Of a stretch of DNA of 64,000 bases, positions 33,178-40,421 are shown piece after piece (the stretch's first letter is position 1; each line of letters starts with the position of its first letter). The notes under the pieces are model-generated. The model ran no database searches. It was not told the DNA's origin and saw only the letters and a list, made by a program, of their open reading frames with translations. Source of the DNA: Acidimicrobiia bacterium (GTDB lineage: Bacteria; Actinomycetota; Acidimicrobiia; IMCC26256; PALSA-555); the NCBI GenBank assembly GCA_040881685.1, contig JBBECS010000016.1, positions 1 to 64,000 of the forward strand, read 5' to 3'. Both the position numbers and the translations under genes were made by a program.

Positions 33178-33183
33178 ACGCTA
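33178..33183 (-). promoter_or_regulatory. minus-10 box of the first AftD-like gene (leaderless)
   Basis: TAGCGT on the minus strand, 7 bases before the ATG, the same hexamer and spacing as at the TetR gene (24063-24068). No ribosome-binding site is visible between it and the start. Confidence 0.55.
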
Positions 33184-33200
33184 GGCCGACCCACCCCCTT

Positions 33201-33242
33201 GGGTGCGTCCCTCACCCGGCTATTCCGTGGTCAGGGACGCAC
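33201..33242. repeat. dispersed palindromic repeat, copy B
   Basis: A 42-base palindrome with perfect 10-base outer arms GTGCGTCCCT/AGGGACGCAC and inner stem around CGGCTATTCCG. It is the inverted, 39-of-42 match of copy A at 13132-13175. It sits in the gap between the AftD-like promoter and a DUF559 pseudogene. Confidence 0.8.
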
Positions 33243-33295
33243 GTCGGAAGCAGAACGACGTCACCGTCCCAGCACGCGCTTGTTCCGCGGTGAGC

Positions 33296-34022
33296 ATGGC
33301 CGACGATGCGCGGACCAAGAGCGACGCTTCGAAGAATCGGGAGCTGGCTGCAACAGCTACCCGCCAGCATGGCGTCTTCACCCGTAGGCAAGCGCGATGA
33401 GCGGATACTCAGAGACCGCGGTTGACCACCGAGTCAGACGCGGTCATTGGGTCGCAGTCGACCATGGGGTCTACCGATTGGCCGCGACACCGCAGACCTG
33501 GCACCAACGTCTGCTCGCAGCGTGTCTCGCTGGCCCGGCAGTCGCATCGCATCGATCGAGCGCAGCGCTCTGGCGGCTGCCAGGTTTCGCCTTGGCTCGT
33601 GTGGAGGTCACCGCGGTACGTCATCGACGGCGGAAGGCCCACGACGTCATCGGGCACGAATCGAGGCGCCTCGACGCCCGCGACGTGACCGAGATCGAGC
33701 GTGTGCCAGTCACGGCGGTGACGCGCACCTTGCTGGATCTCGGCGCGGTCGTAGACGTTCCGACATTGCTCGTGTGCTTCGACGACGGAGTCCGGCGATC
33801 CCTAACGTCGTGGCTACGGCTCAGTTCGAACTCGAAGCGTTTGGCTATCGAGATCGACGGAGCCCGCAATCACGCCGGCACCGCCGATTGGCAGGCCGAC
33901 CTCGCGCGCCAGAACCGCCGCGTCGCGTTGGGTTGGCGCATTCTCCGGTTCACTGCCTACGACCTGCAGCGCCGGCCCCAGGAGGTGGCGGATGAGATCC
34001 GAAAGGCCTTGACGAATGGACG
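33296..34022 (+). pseudogene. degraded AbiEi-antitoxin-domain/DUF559 protein
   Basis: The pieces belong to a family with an N-terminal AbiEi-type helix-turn-helix and a C-terminal DUF559 (Vsr/endonuclease-like) domain. Frame 1 gives MADDARTKSDASKN to GVFTRRQAR and stops at 33398-33400. The next frame, from 33397, continues GYSETAVDHRVRRGHWVAVD and VASHRSSAALWRLPGF as an intact homolog would. At about 33815 the text jumps from VRRSLTS to KRLAIEIDGARNHAGT, lacking perhaps 80-100 residues. The end reads into the convergent kinase gene without its own stop. A frameshift plus internal deletion make it non-functional. Confidence 0.75.
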
Positions 34023-35114
34023 TCAGAGATTCGCGTTCCGGGTGAGATCTGCGGTCTTGTTCAGCATGTCGACGACGATCGGGGCGAACGCCTCGATCTT
34101 CGGGTTGTCGAGCTTGCCCGTCTTGAATCGTGAGTACTGGCCCTCGAGCACGATCGCAAGCTTGAAGCCGGCCAGGATCTCGTAGTAGTCGATCTCGTCG
34201 GTCGGGCGGCCGCTCACCTCGGTGTAGTGCGCGAGCAGCTCCGTACGCTTGGGCATGCCCTCCATCGGGACGTAGCCCGCGTTCGAGAAGTCCTGGTCGT
34301 CGCGCGGCCACCCCTGGATCACCCAGCCGAGGTCGATGAGCGGGTCGCCGATGGTGGTCATCTCCCAGTCGACCATCGCCGCGAGCTGGGCCGGCGCACC
34401 ATGGTTGAACATCACGTTCGCGAACTGGTAGTCGCCGTGGATGATGCCGGGCTTGTACACCTTCGGCTTGTGGTCGCGCAGCCATTGCGCGACCATGTCG
34501 ACGCCCTCGAGATCGCGAGTCTTCATCTTCTCGTAGTGCGCAGCCCAGCGATCAGCCTGGCGCTCGAGGAACCCGTCGGGCTTTCCGAAGCCCTCGAGCC
34601 CGCGCGCCTTCCAGTCGACACGCGACAGCCGGGCGATCCCATCGACCAGCTGGATGCCGAGCTGCTTGCGCTCGGCATCGTTCGACTTGAACGGCTCGGG
34701 CCATGAGTCGCCCATGCTCATGGGCGACCAGCCGTCGATCATGCCCATCAGGTAGAAGCAGCCGCCGATCACGCTCTCGTCATCGCACGCCGCGAGCGCC
34801 TCGGGGTGCGGCACGTCGGTCCCGTTCAGGGCTTCGAGTACCCGGTACTCACGCAGCATCGTCTCGTTGCGACCTTCGGGCACGACCCGCGGCGGTCGGC
34901 GCAGCGCGCACGCGTGCTCACCGCGCCGGATCTCGAAGATCTCGTTGGACGACCCGCCGCTCAGGTACTTCGTCTCCACGGGCTCCCCCTTGCCGGGCAG
35001 TCCGCGCTCGTCCATCCATCGACCGAGCGCATCGCGATCGATGAGCCCCTCCGTGCGGACGTCGTCGTCCACGCCCTCCCAAGGCTTCTCGTTCGTTCCC
35101 GCGGTCTCGGTCAA
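34023..35114 (-). CDS. APH-family phosphotransferase (ACAD10/11-type kinase domain, LvaA-like)
   Basis: 363 residues from a TTG start. The kinase-like fold shows LSGGSSNEIFEI (50-62), the catalytic Brenner motif HGDYQFAN (226-233) and the metal-binding DWE (249-251). Such proteins next to acyl-CoA dehydrogenases correspond to the N-terminal half of eukaryotic ACAD10/ACAD11 and to LvaA of Pseudomonas levulinate catabolism, which phosphorylate 4-hydroxyacyl-CoA. The start overlaps the dehydrogenase stop (TTGA) and has an excellent AGGTGG 7 bases before. Phosphorylation of a hydroxyacyl-CoA is the inferred role; antibiotic resistance is unlikely in this context. Confidence 0.9.
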   Translation of the reverse strand: MTETAGTNEKPWEGVDDDVRTEGLIDRDALGRWMDERGLPGKGEPVETKYLSGGSSNEIFEIRRGEHACALRRPPRVVPEGRNETMLREYRVLEALNGTDVPHPEALAACDDESVIGGCFYLMGMIDGWSPMSMGDSWPEPFKSNDAERKQLGIQLVDGIARLSRVDWKARGLEGFGKPDGFLERQADRWAAHYEKMKTRDLEGVDMVAQWLRDHKPKVYKPGIIHGDYQFANVMFNHGAPAQLAAMVDWEMTTIGDPLIDLGWVIQGWPRDDQDFSNAGYVPMEGMPKRTELLAHYTEVSGRPTDEIDYYEILAGFKLAIVLEGQYSRFKTGKLDNPKIEAFAPIVVDMLNKTADLTRNANL

Positions 35115-36412
35115 TGCTGTGCCACCTCGTGCTCGAGTAAATCGGCGAACTTCTTGCGGGCGGCCTCGATGCGCGGCGGGAGGTGCGTGCTGGGGAACAA
35201 CCCTTCGGAAGGCTTGTAGCCCTTGAGCACCTGCCGCGCCACCGTGACCTTGTGCACCTCGGTCGGACCGTCGGCGATACCCATGACCGGCATCATCGCC
35301 CACATGCCCATGAGCGGCATCTCGTTCGATGTCCCGAGCGAGCCGTGGATGTGCAGCGACCGGTACACGATGTCGTGGAGCACTTGCGGCGTCAACACCT
35401 TGACCATCGCGATCTCCATGCGACCGGTCTTGCTCCCTACCTGGTCGAGTGTCCACGCCGCGTGCATGACCATGAGGCGGAACTGCTGGAGCTGGATGTA
35501 GGAGTCGGCGATCTTCTCCTGCACCATCTGCTTCTTGGCGAGCACCTCACCTTGCGTGACTCGCGAAAGGGCCCGCTCGCACATCATGTCGAGGGCTCGC
35601 TGGCACATGCCGACGGTGCGCATCGCGTGGTGGATGCGGCCGCCACCGAGGCGGGTCTGCGCGATCGCGAACGCCTGCCCCTCTCCTCCGAGCAGGTTGT
35701 CCGCGGGCACGCGCACCTGGTTGTAGCGAACGTACGCGTGTGAGCCTTCGCCCGCCTTCTCGCTACCGATCCCGACGTTGCGGATGATCTCGATGCCCGG
35801 CGTGTCGGTCGGCACGAGCAGCATCGACGTGCCCTGGTACACCGGCACGTCGGGGTCGCTCACCGCCATGACGATCGCGAAGCTCGCGTAGCGGAAGTTC
35901 GACGAGAACCACTTCTCGCCGTCGATCACGTACTCGTCGCCGTCGCGGGTGACCCGACATTTGAACTCCTGCGGGTCAGAGCCGGCCTGTGGCTCGGTCA
36001 TCGAGTAGCACGACACGATCTTGCCGTCGAGCAACGGCTGGAGGTACTTGGCCTTCTGCTCGTCGGTGCCGTAGTGAGCGAGGATCTCAGCGTTGCCGCT
36101 GTCGGGCGCTTGGCAACCGAACACCATCGGGGCGAAGCTCGAGCGACCGAGGATCTCGTTCATGAGCGCGAGCTTGAGCTGGCCATAGCCGAGGCCACCG
36201 AGGTCGGGACCGAGGTGGCAGGCCCAGAGGCCCTGCTGCTTCACCTGCTCCTGGAGCGGTGGGATCACCGTGCGGTGGATCTCGTGTGTTCGGTCATAGA
36301 CGAGGTGAGAGCTGAACGCGAGGTCGAGTGGTTCGACCTCCTTCGTCACGAACTCGTCGATCCAGTCGAGCTTTTCTTGGAACTCAGGGTCGGTCGTGAA
36401 ATCCCACGCCAT
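35111..36412 (-). CDS. ACAD10/11-type acyl-CoA dehydrogenase (LvaC-like)
   Basis: 433 residues, longer than ordinary acyl-CoA dehydrogenases. The FAD/substrate block YSMTEPQAGSDPQEFKCR and the C-terminal GIADGPTEVHKVTVARQVLKG match the ACAD11 group, where the Glu of the GPxEVH motif is the likely catalytic base. It is translationally coupled to the kinase gene. In the ACAD10/11 and LvaC systems the phosphorylated 4-hydroxyacyl-CoA is converted to the enoyl- or 3-hydroxyacyl-CoA isomer, entering beta-oxidation. The same chemistry is inferred here. The ATG is 38 bases after the thiolase-like stop. Confidence 0.92.
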   Translation of the reverse strand: MAWDFTTDPEFQEKLDWIDEFVTKEVEPLDLAFSSHLVYDRTHEIHRTVIPPLQEQVKQQGLWACHLGPDLGGLGYGQLKLALMNEILGRSSFAPMVFGCQAPDSGNAEILAHYGTDEQKAKYLQPLLDGKIVSCYSMTEPQAGSDPQEFKCRVTRDGDEYVIDGEKWFSSNFRYASFAIVMAVSDPDVPVYQGTSMLLVPTDTPGIEIIRNVGIGSEKAGEGSHAYVRYNQVRVPADNLLGGEGQAFAIAQTRLGGGRIHHAMRTVGMCQRALDMMCERALSRVTQGEVLAKKQMVQEKIADSYIQLQQFRLMVMHAAWTLDQVGSKTGRMEIAMVKVLTPQVLHDIVYRSLHIHGSLGTSNEMPLMGMWAMMPVMGIADGPTEVHKVTVARQVLKGYKPSEGLFPSTHLPPRIEAARKKFADLLEHEVAQH

Positions 36413-36450
36413 GGCAGTCGGTCCTTTGTCGGTCGGGTCGTCGAGCTCAG

Positions 36451-37983
36451 CTAGATCGTCGCAAGGTTTGCGCGACCTTCGCCACCTGTCATCAGGGTCA
36501 CAGTCGTCGGGGCGCAGTGCACGGTGGTCCCCACGAGCTCACGCTCCTCGGCAGCAGCAAGCAGCTCGGGCTCCATCGCCTTCGCGTACGTGCGGGCGCC
36601 CCCGTTCCCGTTCTCGATGTCGAGGATGAGCAAAGCCCACTCTGCGGCTTCTCGCCCATGGACCACCGAGTACGCCACGACGGTCGCCTTGCCGTCGTGC
36701 TCAGGCACGACCGGGCGGGCCGGGTGCGCTGCGGTGATCGCATCCTGGACACCCTTGTCCGGTGGCGTCACGGCACCCGGCGTCGAGGAGTACACGCCGT
36801 AGACGTGCTTCGTCATGAACATGCCCACACCGCTCACCATGCCGTACGAGCCCGGGTCATCACGCAGCCCCTCGGCCATCGCGCCGATCGAGTGGCCGAG
36901 ATAGTTGCTCGCTGGCCCACCGTGGTACGGCAAGCCACCCGTCACGGTGAGCGGCCGAGGATCGGAGGCGGCCATGCCCAGCGCATCACGACCGAAGTGC
37001 ACTGACGACGGGAAGCATGAATAGAGGTCGAGGTAGGCCACGTCGTCGGCCGCGATTCCGGCCACGCGCATCGCCTCGCCACTTGCCGCAGCCATCGCGG
37101 GTGAGCGCCACATGTCATCGTGCTCGGCCAGGAGCACGGGATCGTTTGCATAGCACCACCCGCGCAGGTAAACGCGCTTGTCGGGAGCGACTCCGAGCTC
37201 ATCGGCCTTGGCATGCGTCGTGATGAGGAGCGCCGACGCCATGTCGACGTCCATCACCGAGACCATGTACTTCGTGTACGGGTACCCGACCATCCGGTTC
37301 TCGGGGCGTGCCTCGACGATCTCCGACACCGAGCGCGCCACCGGGTACCACGCGTGCGGACTCGCCGCCGCGATCTCGGTCATCGGCGCCATCATCTCGC
37401 CGATGCTGCGCCGGTAGTCATCGAGCGACTCACCAAGGTGCGCGCGCCGCGCGTTGTCGAACACCGCGAACGTGAGCCATGCCGGCGATGCCTCGTGCGC
37501 GATCTCGATCGGATCGGGTGGCCACTCCCACGGATACGCACCACGCTCGGCGGGCGGGAACGAGCACCGGTACTTCTCCCCCCGTTTGCGCGCGGCACGC
37601 TGCGTTGCCAGCGCCTCGGCGCCGGTCACGAGCGCAATGTCGAGCTCGCCTTTCAGCATCGCTTCGGCAGCCCAGTTCACGAGCACCTGAGGTGTCGTGC
37701 CACCGATGCCCGAGTAGAAGCGGTGGGAGGGCGACGCACCCACACGCTCGCACAGTCGCGCCACAGGATCGTCGTACTGCCAGGTCTGGCAGTACACGAT
37801 CTGGACGCTTTGGAGGGCGTCGAGCGCGCTCGCGCCGGCACCACTGTCGTCCGCAGCAGCGCGCGCCATCTGCTCCCACATGTCGAGGGGCTCGGGCGCG
37901 CCGGCTTCGCCGACGTCCTTCGGGTGCCACGTGTGCCGGGCCACCCCGATGATGCAGGGCGAGCGGGGATCTGTTTCCGTCAC
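36451..37983 (-). CDS. thiolase-like protein (SCP2-thiolase-like) without obvious nucleophilic Cys
   Basis: 510 residues of the thiolase superfamily: IIGVARHTW at the start, ALVTGAEALATQRAARKRGE, and the C-terminal GGLPYHGGPASNYLGHSIGAM that aligns with the GGHPxGAS region. Where thiolases carry the acyl-accepting Cys (CaSG), the text reads FYSGIGGTTPQ, so the classical nucleophile is missing. Members of this group occur in actinobacterial lipid operons and may act as aldolases or chain-shortening partners, as SCP2-like proteins do in steroid side-chain removal. It has a GTG start after a purine-rich spacer. Confidence 0.82.
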   Translation of the reverse strand: MTETDPRSPCIIGVARHTWHPKDVGEAGAPEPLDMWEQMARAAADDSGAGASALDALQSVQIVYCQTWQYDDPVARLCERVGASPSHRFYSGIGGTTPQVLVNWAAEAMLKGELDIALVTGAEALATQRAARKRGEKYRCSFPPAERGAYPWEWPPDPIEIAHEASPAWLTFAVFDNARRAHLGESLDDYRRSIGEMMAPMTEIAAASPHAWYPVARSVSEIVEARPENRMVGYPYTKYMVSVMDVDMASALLITTHAKADELGVAPDKRVYLRGWCYANDPVLLAEHDDMWRSPAMAAASGEAMRVAGIAADDVAYLDLYSCFPSSVHFGRDALGMAASDPRPLTVTGGLPYHGGPASNYLGHSIGAMAEGLRDDPGSYGMVSGVGMFMTKHVYGVYSSTPGAVTPPDKGVQDAITAAHPARPVVPEHDGKATVVAYSVVHGREAAEWALLILDIENGNGGARTYAKAMEPELLAAAEERELVGTTVHCAPTTVTLMTGGEGRANLATI

Positions 37984-38046
37984 CTCGATTGCTCCGCTCC
38001 CACTCCGCTACTTCCGCTTCGCTTCATCCGCTGCGTTCGCTACGCA

Positions 38047-38856
38047 CTACTTCCCCTGCCAGTTCGGCTTGCGCTTCTCCGCGAACGCCTTGGGCCCTTC
38101 CTTGGCATCCTCAGTCTGGAAGATGTACGAGGAGATCTTCGACTCGTTCTTGTACGCGTCCTTCAGCGGCATGCCCAGGCCCTCCCACACCGCTTGCTTC
38201 GTGGCCCGTACGGCCAAGGGTGCGTTGGCGGTCATACGTCGGGCGTACTCGTACGCCTTGTCGAGCAGCTCCTCGCGCGGGACGATCGCGTTCAGGAAGC
38301 CCATCTCGTAGGCGCGTTGGGCCGGGATGAGATCGGCGCAGAGCAGGAACTCCATCGCCTGGGGGAACGGCACCTGCCGGGGCAGACGCACCGTGGTGCC
38401 ACCGCCGGCGAACAGCCCGCGCTTGGGCTCCATCACCGCGAACTTCGCCTCGGGGCATGCAACCCGGATGTCGACGCCACCGAGCATCTCCATGCCGCCC
38501 GCGGTGCAGAACCCGTTGACCGCCGCGATGATCGGCTTCCAGATCTTGGCGCCCCGAAGCACCGCCTTCGTGCCGTCATCGAGGCGGTACCCGTCGATCT
38601 CCATCACGCCTTCGTTGGCGATCTGGCTCTGCATCTTGGTGATCTCGGGGATGTACTGCTTGAGATCGGCACCGGTGAAGAACGCGTCGCCGACGCCGGT
38701 GATGATCGCGACCCAAGCGTCGTCGTCGGCGTCGAAGCGCTCCCACGACTCCCGCAGCACCTTGAAGTGCTCCATGTCGGCCGAGTTCTTAGCCTCCGGC
38801 CGGTCGATGGTGATGAGGACGATGTGCTCGTCGTCCTTCTCATAGTGGATCGGCAT
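38047..38856 (-). CDS. enoyl-CoA hydratase/isomerase family protein
   Basis: 269 residues. Oxyanion-hole segments are FFTGADLKQY and NGFCTAGGMEML; the C-terminal KAFAEKRKPNWQGK is a typical crotonase end, and FAGGGTTVRLPRQV holds the helix before the active site. It is the first gene of the minus-strand operon that continues with the thiolase-like protein, dehydrogenase and kinase. The ATG has GGGGAACG directly upstream; an earlier in-frame start would extend into the operator. It likely hydrates the enoyl-CoA produced by the dehydrogenase. Confidence 0.92.
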   Translation of the reverse strand: MPIHYEKDDEHIVLITIDRPEAKNSADMEHFKVLRESWERFDADDDAWVAIITGVGDAFFTGADLKQYIPEITKMQSQIANEGVMEIDGYRLDDGTKAVLRGAKIWKPIIAAVNGFCTAGGMEMLGGVDIRVACPEAKFAVMEPKRGLFAGGGTTVRLPRQVPFPQAMEFLLCADLIPAQRAYEMGFLNAIVPREELLDKAYEYARRMTANAPLAVRATKQAVWEGLGMPLKDAYKNESKISSYIFQTEDAKEGPKAFAEKRKPNWQGK

Positions 38857-38890
38857 CGTTCCCCTTGAGCGCCCTTGCCCGGCGGTGGAA

Positions 38891-38908
38891 CCTGACACGA
38901 TAGTCAGG
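38891..38908. promoter_or_regulatory. divergent promoter with operator CCTGAC-N6-GTCAGG
   Basis: CCTGACACGATAGTCAGG is a perfect 6-base inverted repeat with a 6-base centre. The plus strand holds GATAGT and the minus strand TATCGT inside it, -10-like boxes for the SRPBCC gene and the hydratase operon. The same palindrome core stands before the liv operon (16699-16716). A repressor bound here would close both divergent units. Confidence 0.55.
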
Positions 38909-38947
38909 GATCTCGGCAGCCCGCCGGGGCGCCGCGGGAGGGCGCTG

Positions 38948-39430
38948 ATGCGCGAACACCAGTACTCGTTCGAGATGCCGCACAGCCCGCCCCGGATCTG
39001 GGCGCTCTTCCAGGACTATGACCGCTGGACCAACTACGCGCCGATGGTGAAGCGCGTCGATGTGCTCTGGTCCGGCGACGAGCACCACAACGGCCGACTT
39101 CGGCGCGTCATCTACAAGATGCCGTTCGGTCGAGAAGGCTCGGCGCTCGAGCTCGTCCAGGACGTGAAACCCGAGCGCGGCTACACGTACACGATGATCT
39201 CGAGGGACCCGGGCAACGACCAGACCGGGACGATCCTCCTCGAGGCGATCGGCAAGAACCAGACGAAGTTCTCGTTCACTGAGCGGTACCACCTCACCAA
39301 GGCGCCGTGGAAGTGGTTCGAGGGCTTCATCTACAAGTTCATCAACAAGCAGAACGAGGCGAGCATGCGCGCCGCGTCGAAGTACCTGAGCGACCACCCT
39401 GAGTTCCGCCCCGACTTGGTCGAGAAGTAG
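38948..39430 (+). CDS. SRPBCC (START/polyketide cyclase-like) family protein
   Basis: 160 residues with the helix-grip pattern: an N-terminal strand MREHQYSFEM, PPRIWALFQDYDRW (first helix), central strands and a long C-terminal helix with KAPWKWFEGFIYKFINKQNE. Members bind hydrophobic ligands and act as cyclases, lipid carriers or co-chaperones. The ATG has GGGAGGG 5 bases before it; an upstream in-frame start lies within the operator. It faces the hydratase operon across the shared operator, and its TAG stop forms part of the next gene's promoter. Ligand unknown. Confidence 0.85.
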   Translation: MREHQYSFEMPHSPPRIWALFQDYDRWTNYAPMVKRVDVLWSGDEHHNGRLRRVIYKMPFGREGSALELVQDVKPERGYTYTMISRDPGNDQTGTILLEAIGKNQTKFSFTERYHLTKAPWKWFEGFIYKFINKQNEASMRAASKYLSDHPEFRPDLVEK

Positions 39431-39433
39431 GTT
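39428..39433 (+). promoter_or_regulatory. minus-10 box of the 2-hydroxyacid dehydrogenase gene, containing an upstream stop codon
   Basis: TAGGTT, whose TAG is the stop codon of the SRPBCC gene, 7 bases before the GTG. Same arrangement as dut at 11241-11246. Inferred leaderless start. Confidence 0.5.
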
Positions 39434-39440
39434 CCGGGCC

Positions 39441-40421
39441 GTGGGCGACACGCACAAGGCATTGGTGACTGCGCCGTTTCGCGGGGAGGGGCTCGACACG
39501 TTGCACGGTCTGGCCGACGTGGTGCTCGATCCCTGGATCGACCAGGAGCCGCTGCGGATGTACAAGAGCGAGCAGCTGGCCGAGCGGATCGCGGCCGAGG
39601 GCGCCGACATCCTGATCGTGGAGTCGGACTCGGTGAAGGGCCCGGTGTTCGACCAGCCGCTGATCGCCATCGGCTCGTGCCGCGGTGACCCGAACAACGT
39701 CGACGTCGAGGCCGCGACAGCGAAGGGCATCCCCGTGTTGCGCGCGCCGGGTCGCAACGCCGACGCCGTCGCGGAGATGACGATCGCGCTGCTGCTCGCC
39801 GTGAACCGCGGCATCGTCCAGGGTGACCGCGACGTGCGGGAGAACCAGACGTACCGCAATGGCACGATCCCCTACCAGCGGTACCGCGCCTGGCAGCTCG
39901 CCGGGCGCACGGCCGGCATCGTGGGCCTCGGCGCGGTCGGGCGCGCGACGAAGTGGCGCTTCGAGGGCCTGGGCATGAAGGTGATCGCGTTCGACCCCTA
40001 CAACCCCGATGCCACCCACTCGCTCGACGATCTCCTGGCCGAGGCCGACGTGGTGTCGATGCACGCGATGGTCACGCCCGAGTCCACTGGGATCATTGGT
40101 CCGGATCAATTCGCAAGCATGAAGAAGGGCTGCATCTACGTGAACTCCGCGCGCGCAATCTTGCACGACACCGATGCACTCGTGGCTGCGCTCCAGTCCG
40201 GGCACCTCGGGGGCGCGGGGCTCGACCACTTCATGGGGGAGCACCTCGAGCCCGACCACCCGCTGTGCTCGATGACCAACGTCGTGCTCACACCACACAT
40301 CGGTGGGGCGACGTACGACACCGAAGCCAACCATTCGAAGCTCATCGCCGATGGCTTGGCCACGCTGCTGAGCGGCGGCAAGCCCGACAACATCGTGAAT
40401 CCGGAGGTACTCAGTGGCTGA
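39441..40421 (+). CDS. D-isomer-specific 2-hydroxyacid dehydrogenase
   Basis: 326 residues. The Rossmann motif GIVGLGAVGRATKW, the catalytic Arg in VNSARAI, the Glu in LDHFMGEHLEPDHP and the His in LTPHIGGATYD are visible, as is the N-terminal RGDPNNVDVEAA block. It interconverts a D-2-hydroxyacid and its 2-oxoacid with NAD(H). It overlaps the aldolase gene by 8 bases, so the two probably handle the same small hydroxyacid or sugar-acid. The GTG start follows a TAGGTT box with a 7-base gap. Confidence 0.92.
   Translation: MGDTHKALVTAPFRGEGLDTLHGLADVVLDPWIDQEPLRMYKSEQLAERIAAEGADILIVESDSVKGPVFDQPLIAIGSCRGDPNNVDVEAATAKGIPVLRAPGRNADAVAEMTIALLLAVNRGIVQGDRDVRENQTYRNGTIPYQRYRAWQLAGRTAGIVGLGAVGRATKWRFEGLGMKVIAFDPYNPDATHSLDDLLAEADVVSMHAMVTPESTGIIGPDQFASMKKGCIYVNSARAILHDTDALVAALQSGHLGGAGLDHFMGEHLEPDHPLCSMTNVVLTPHIGGATYDTEANHSKLIADGLATLLSGGKPDNIVNPEVLSG

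Noticed and set aside
29137-33293. Several plus-strand frames of 200-450 codons
   Set aside because: All are antisense to the first AftD-like gene and show Arg/Pro/Ser-rich shadow composition.
33397-34185. An intact 262-residue gene
   Set aside because: The N-terminal domain is in another frame, an internal part is missing, and the end overlaps the opposite-strand kinase gene in a non-homologous way.
34023-35114. Aminoglycoside resistance enzyme
   Set aside because: The APH fold alone does not imply antibiotics; coupling to an ACAD10/11-type dehydrogenase fits acyl-CoA metabolism.
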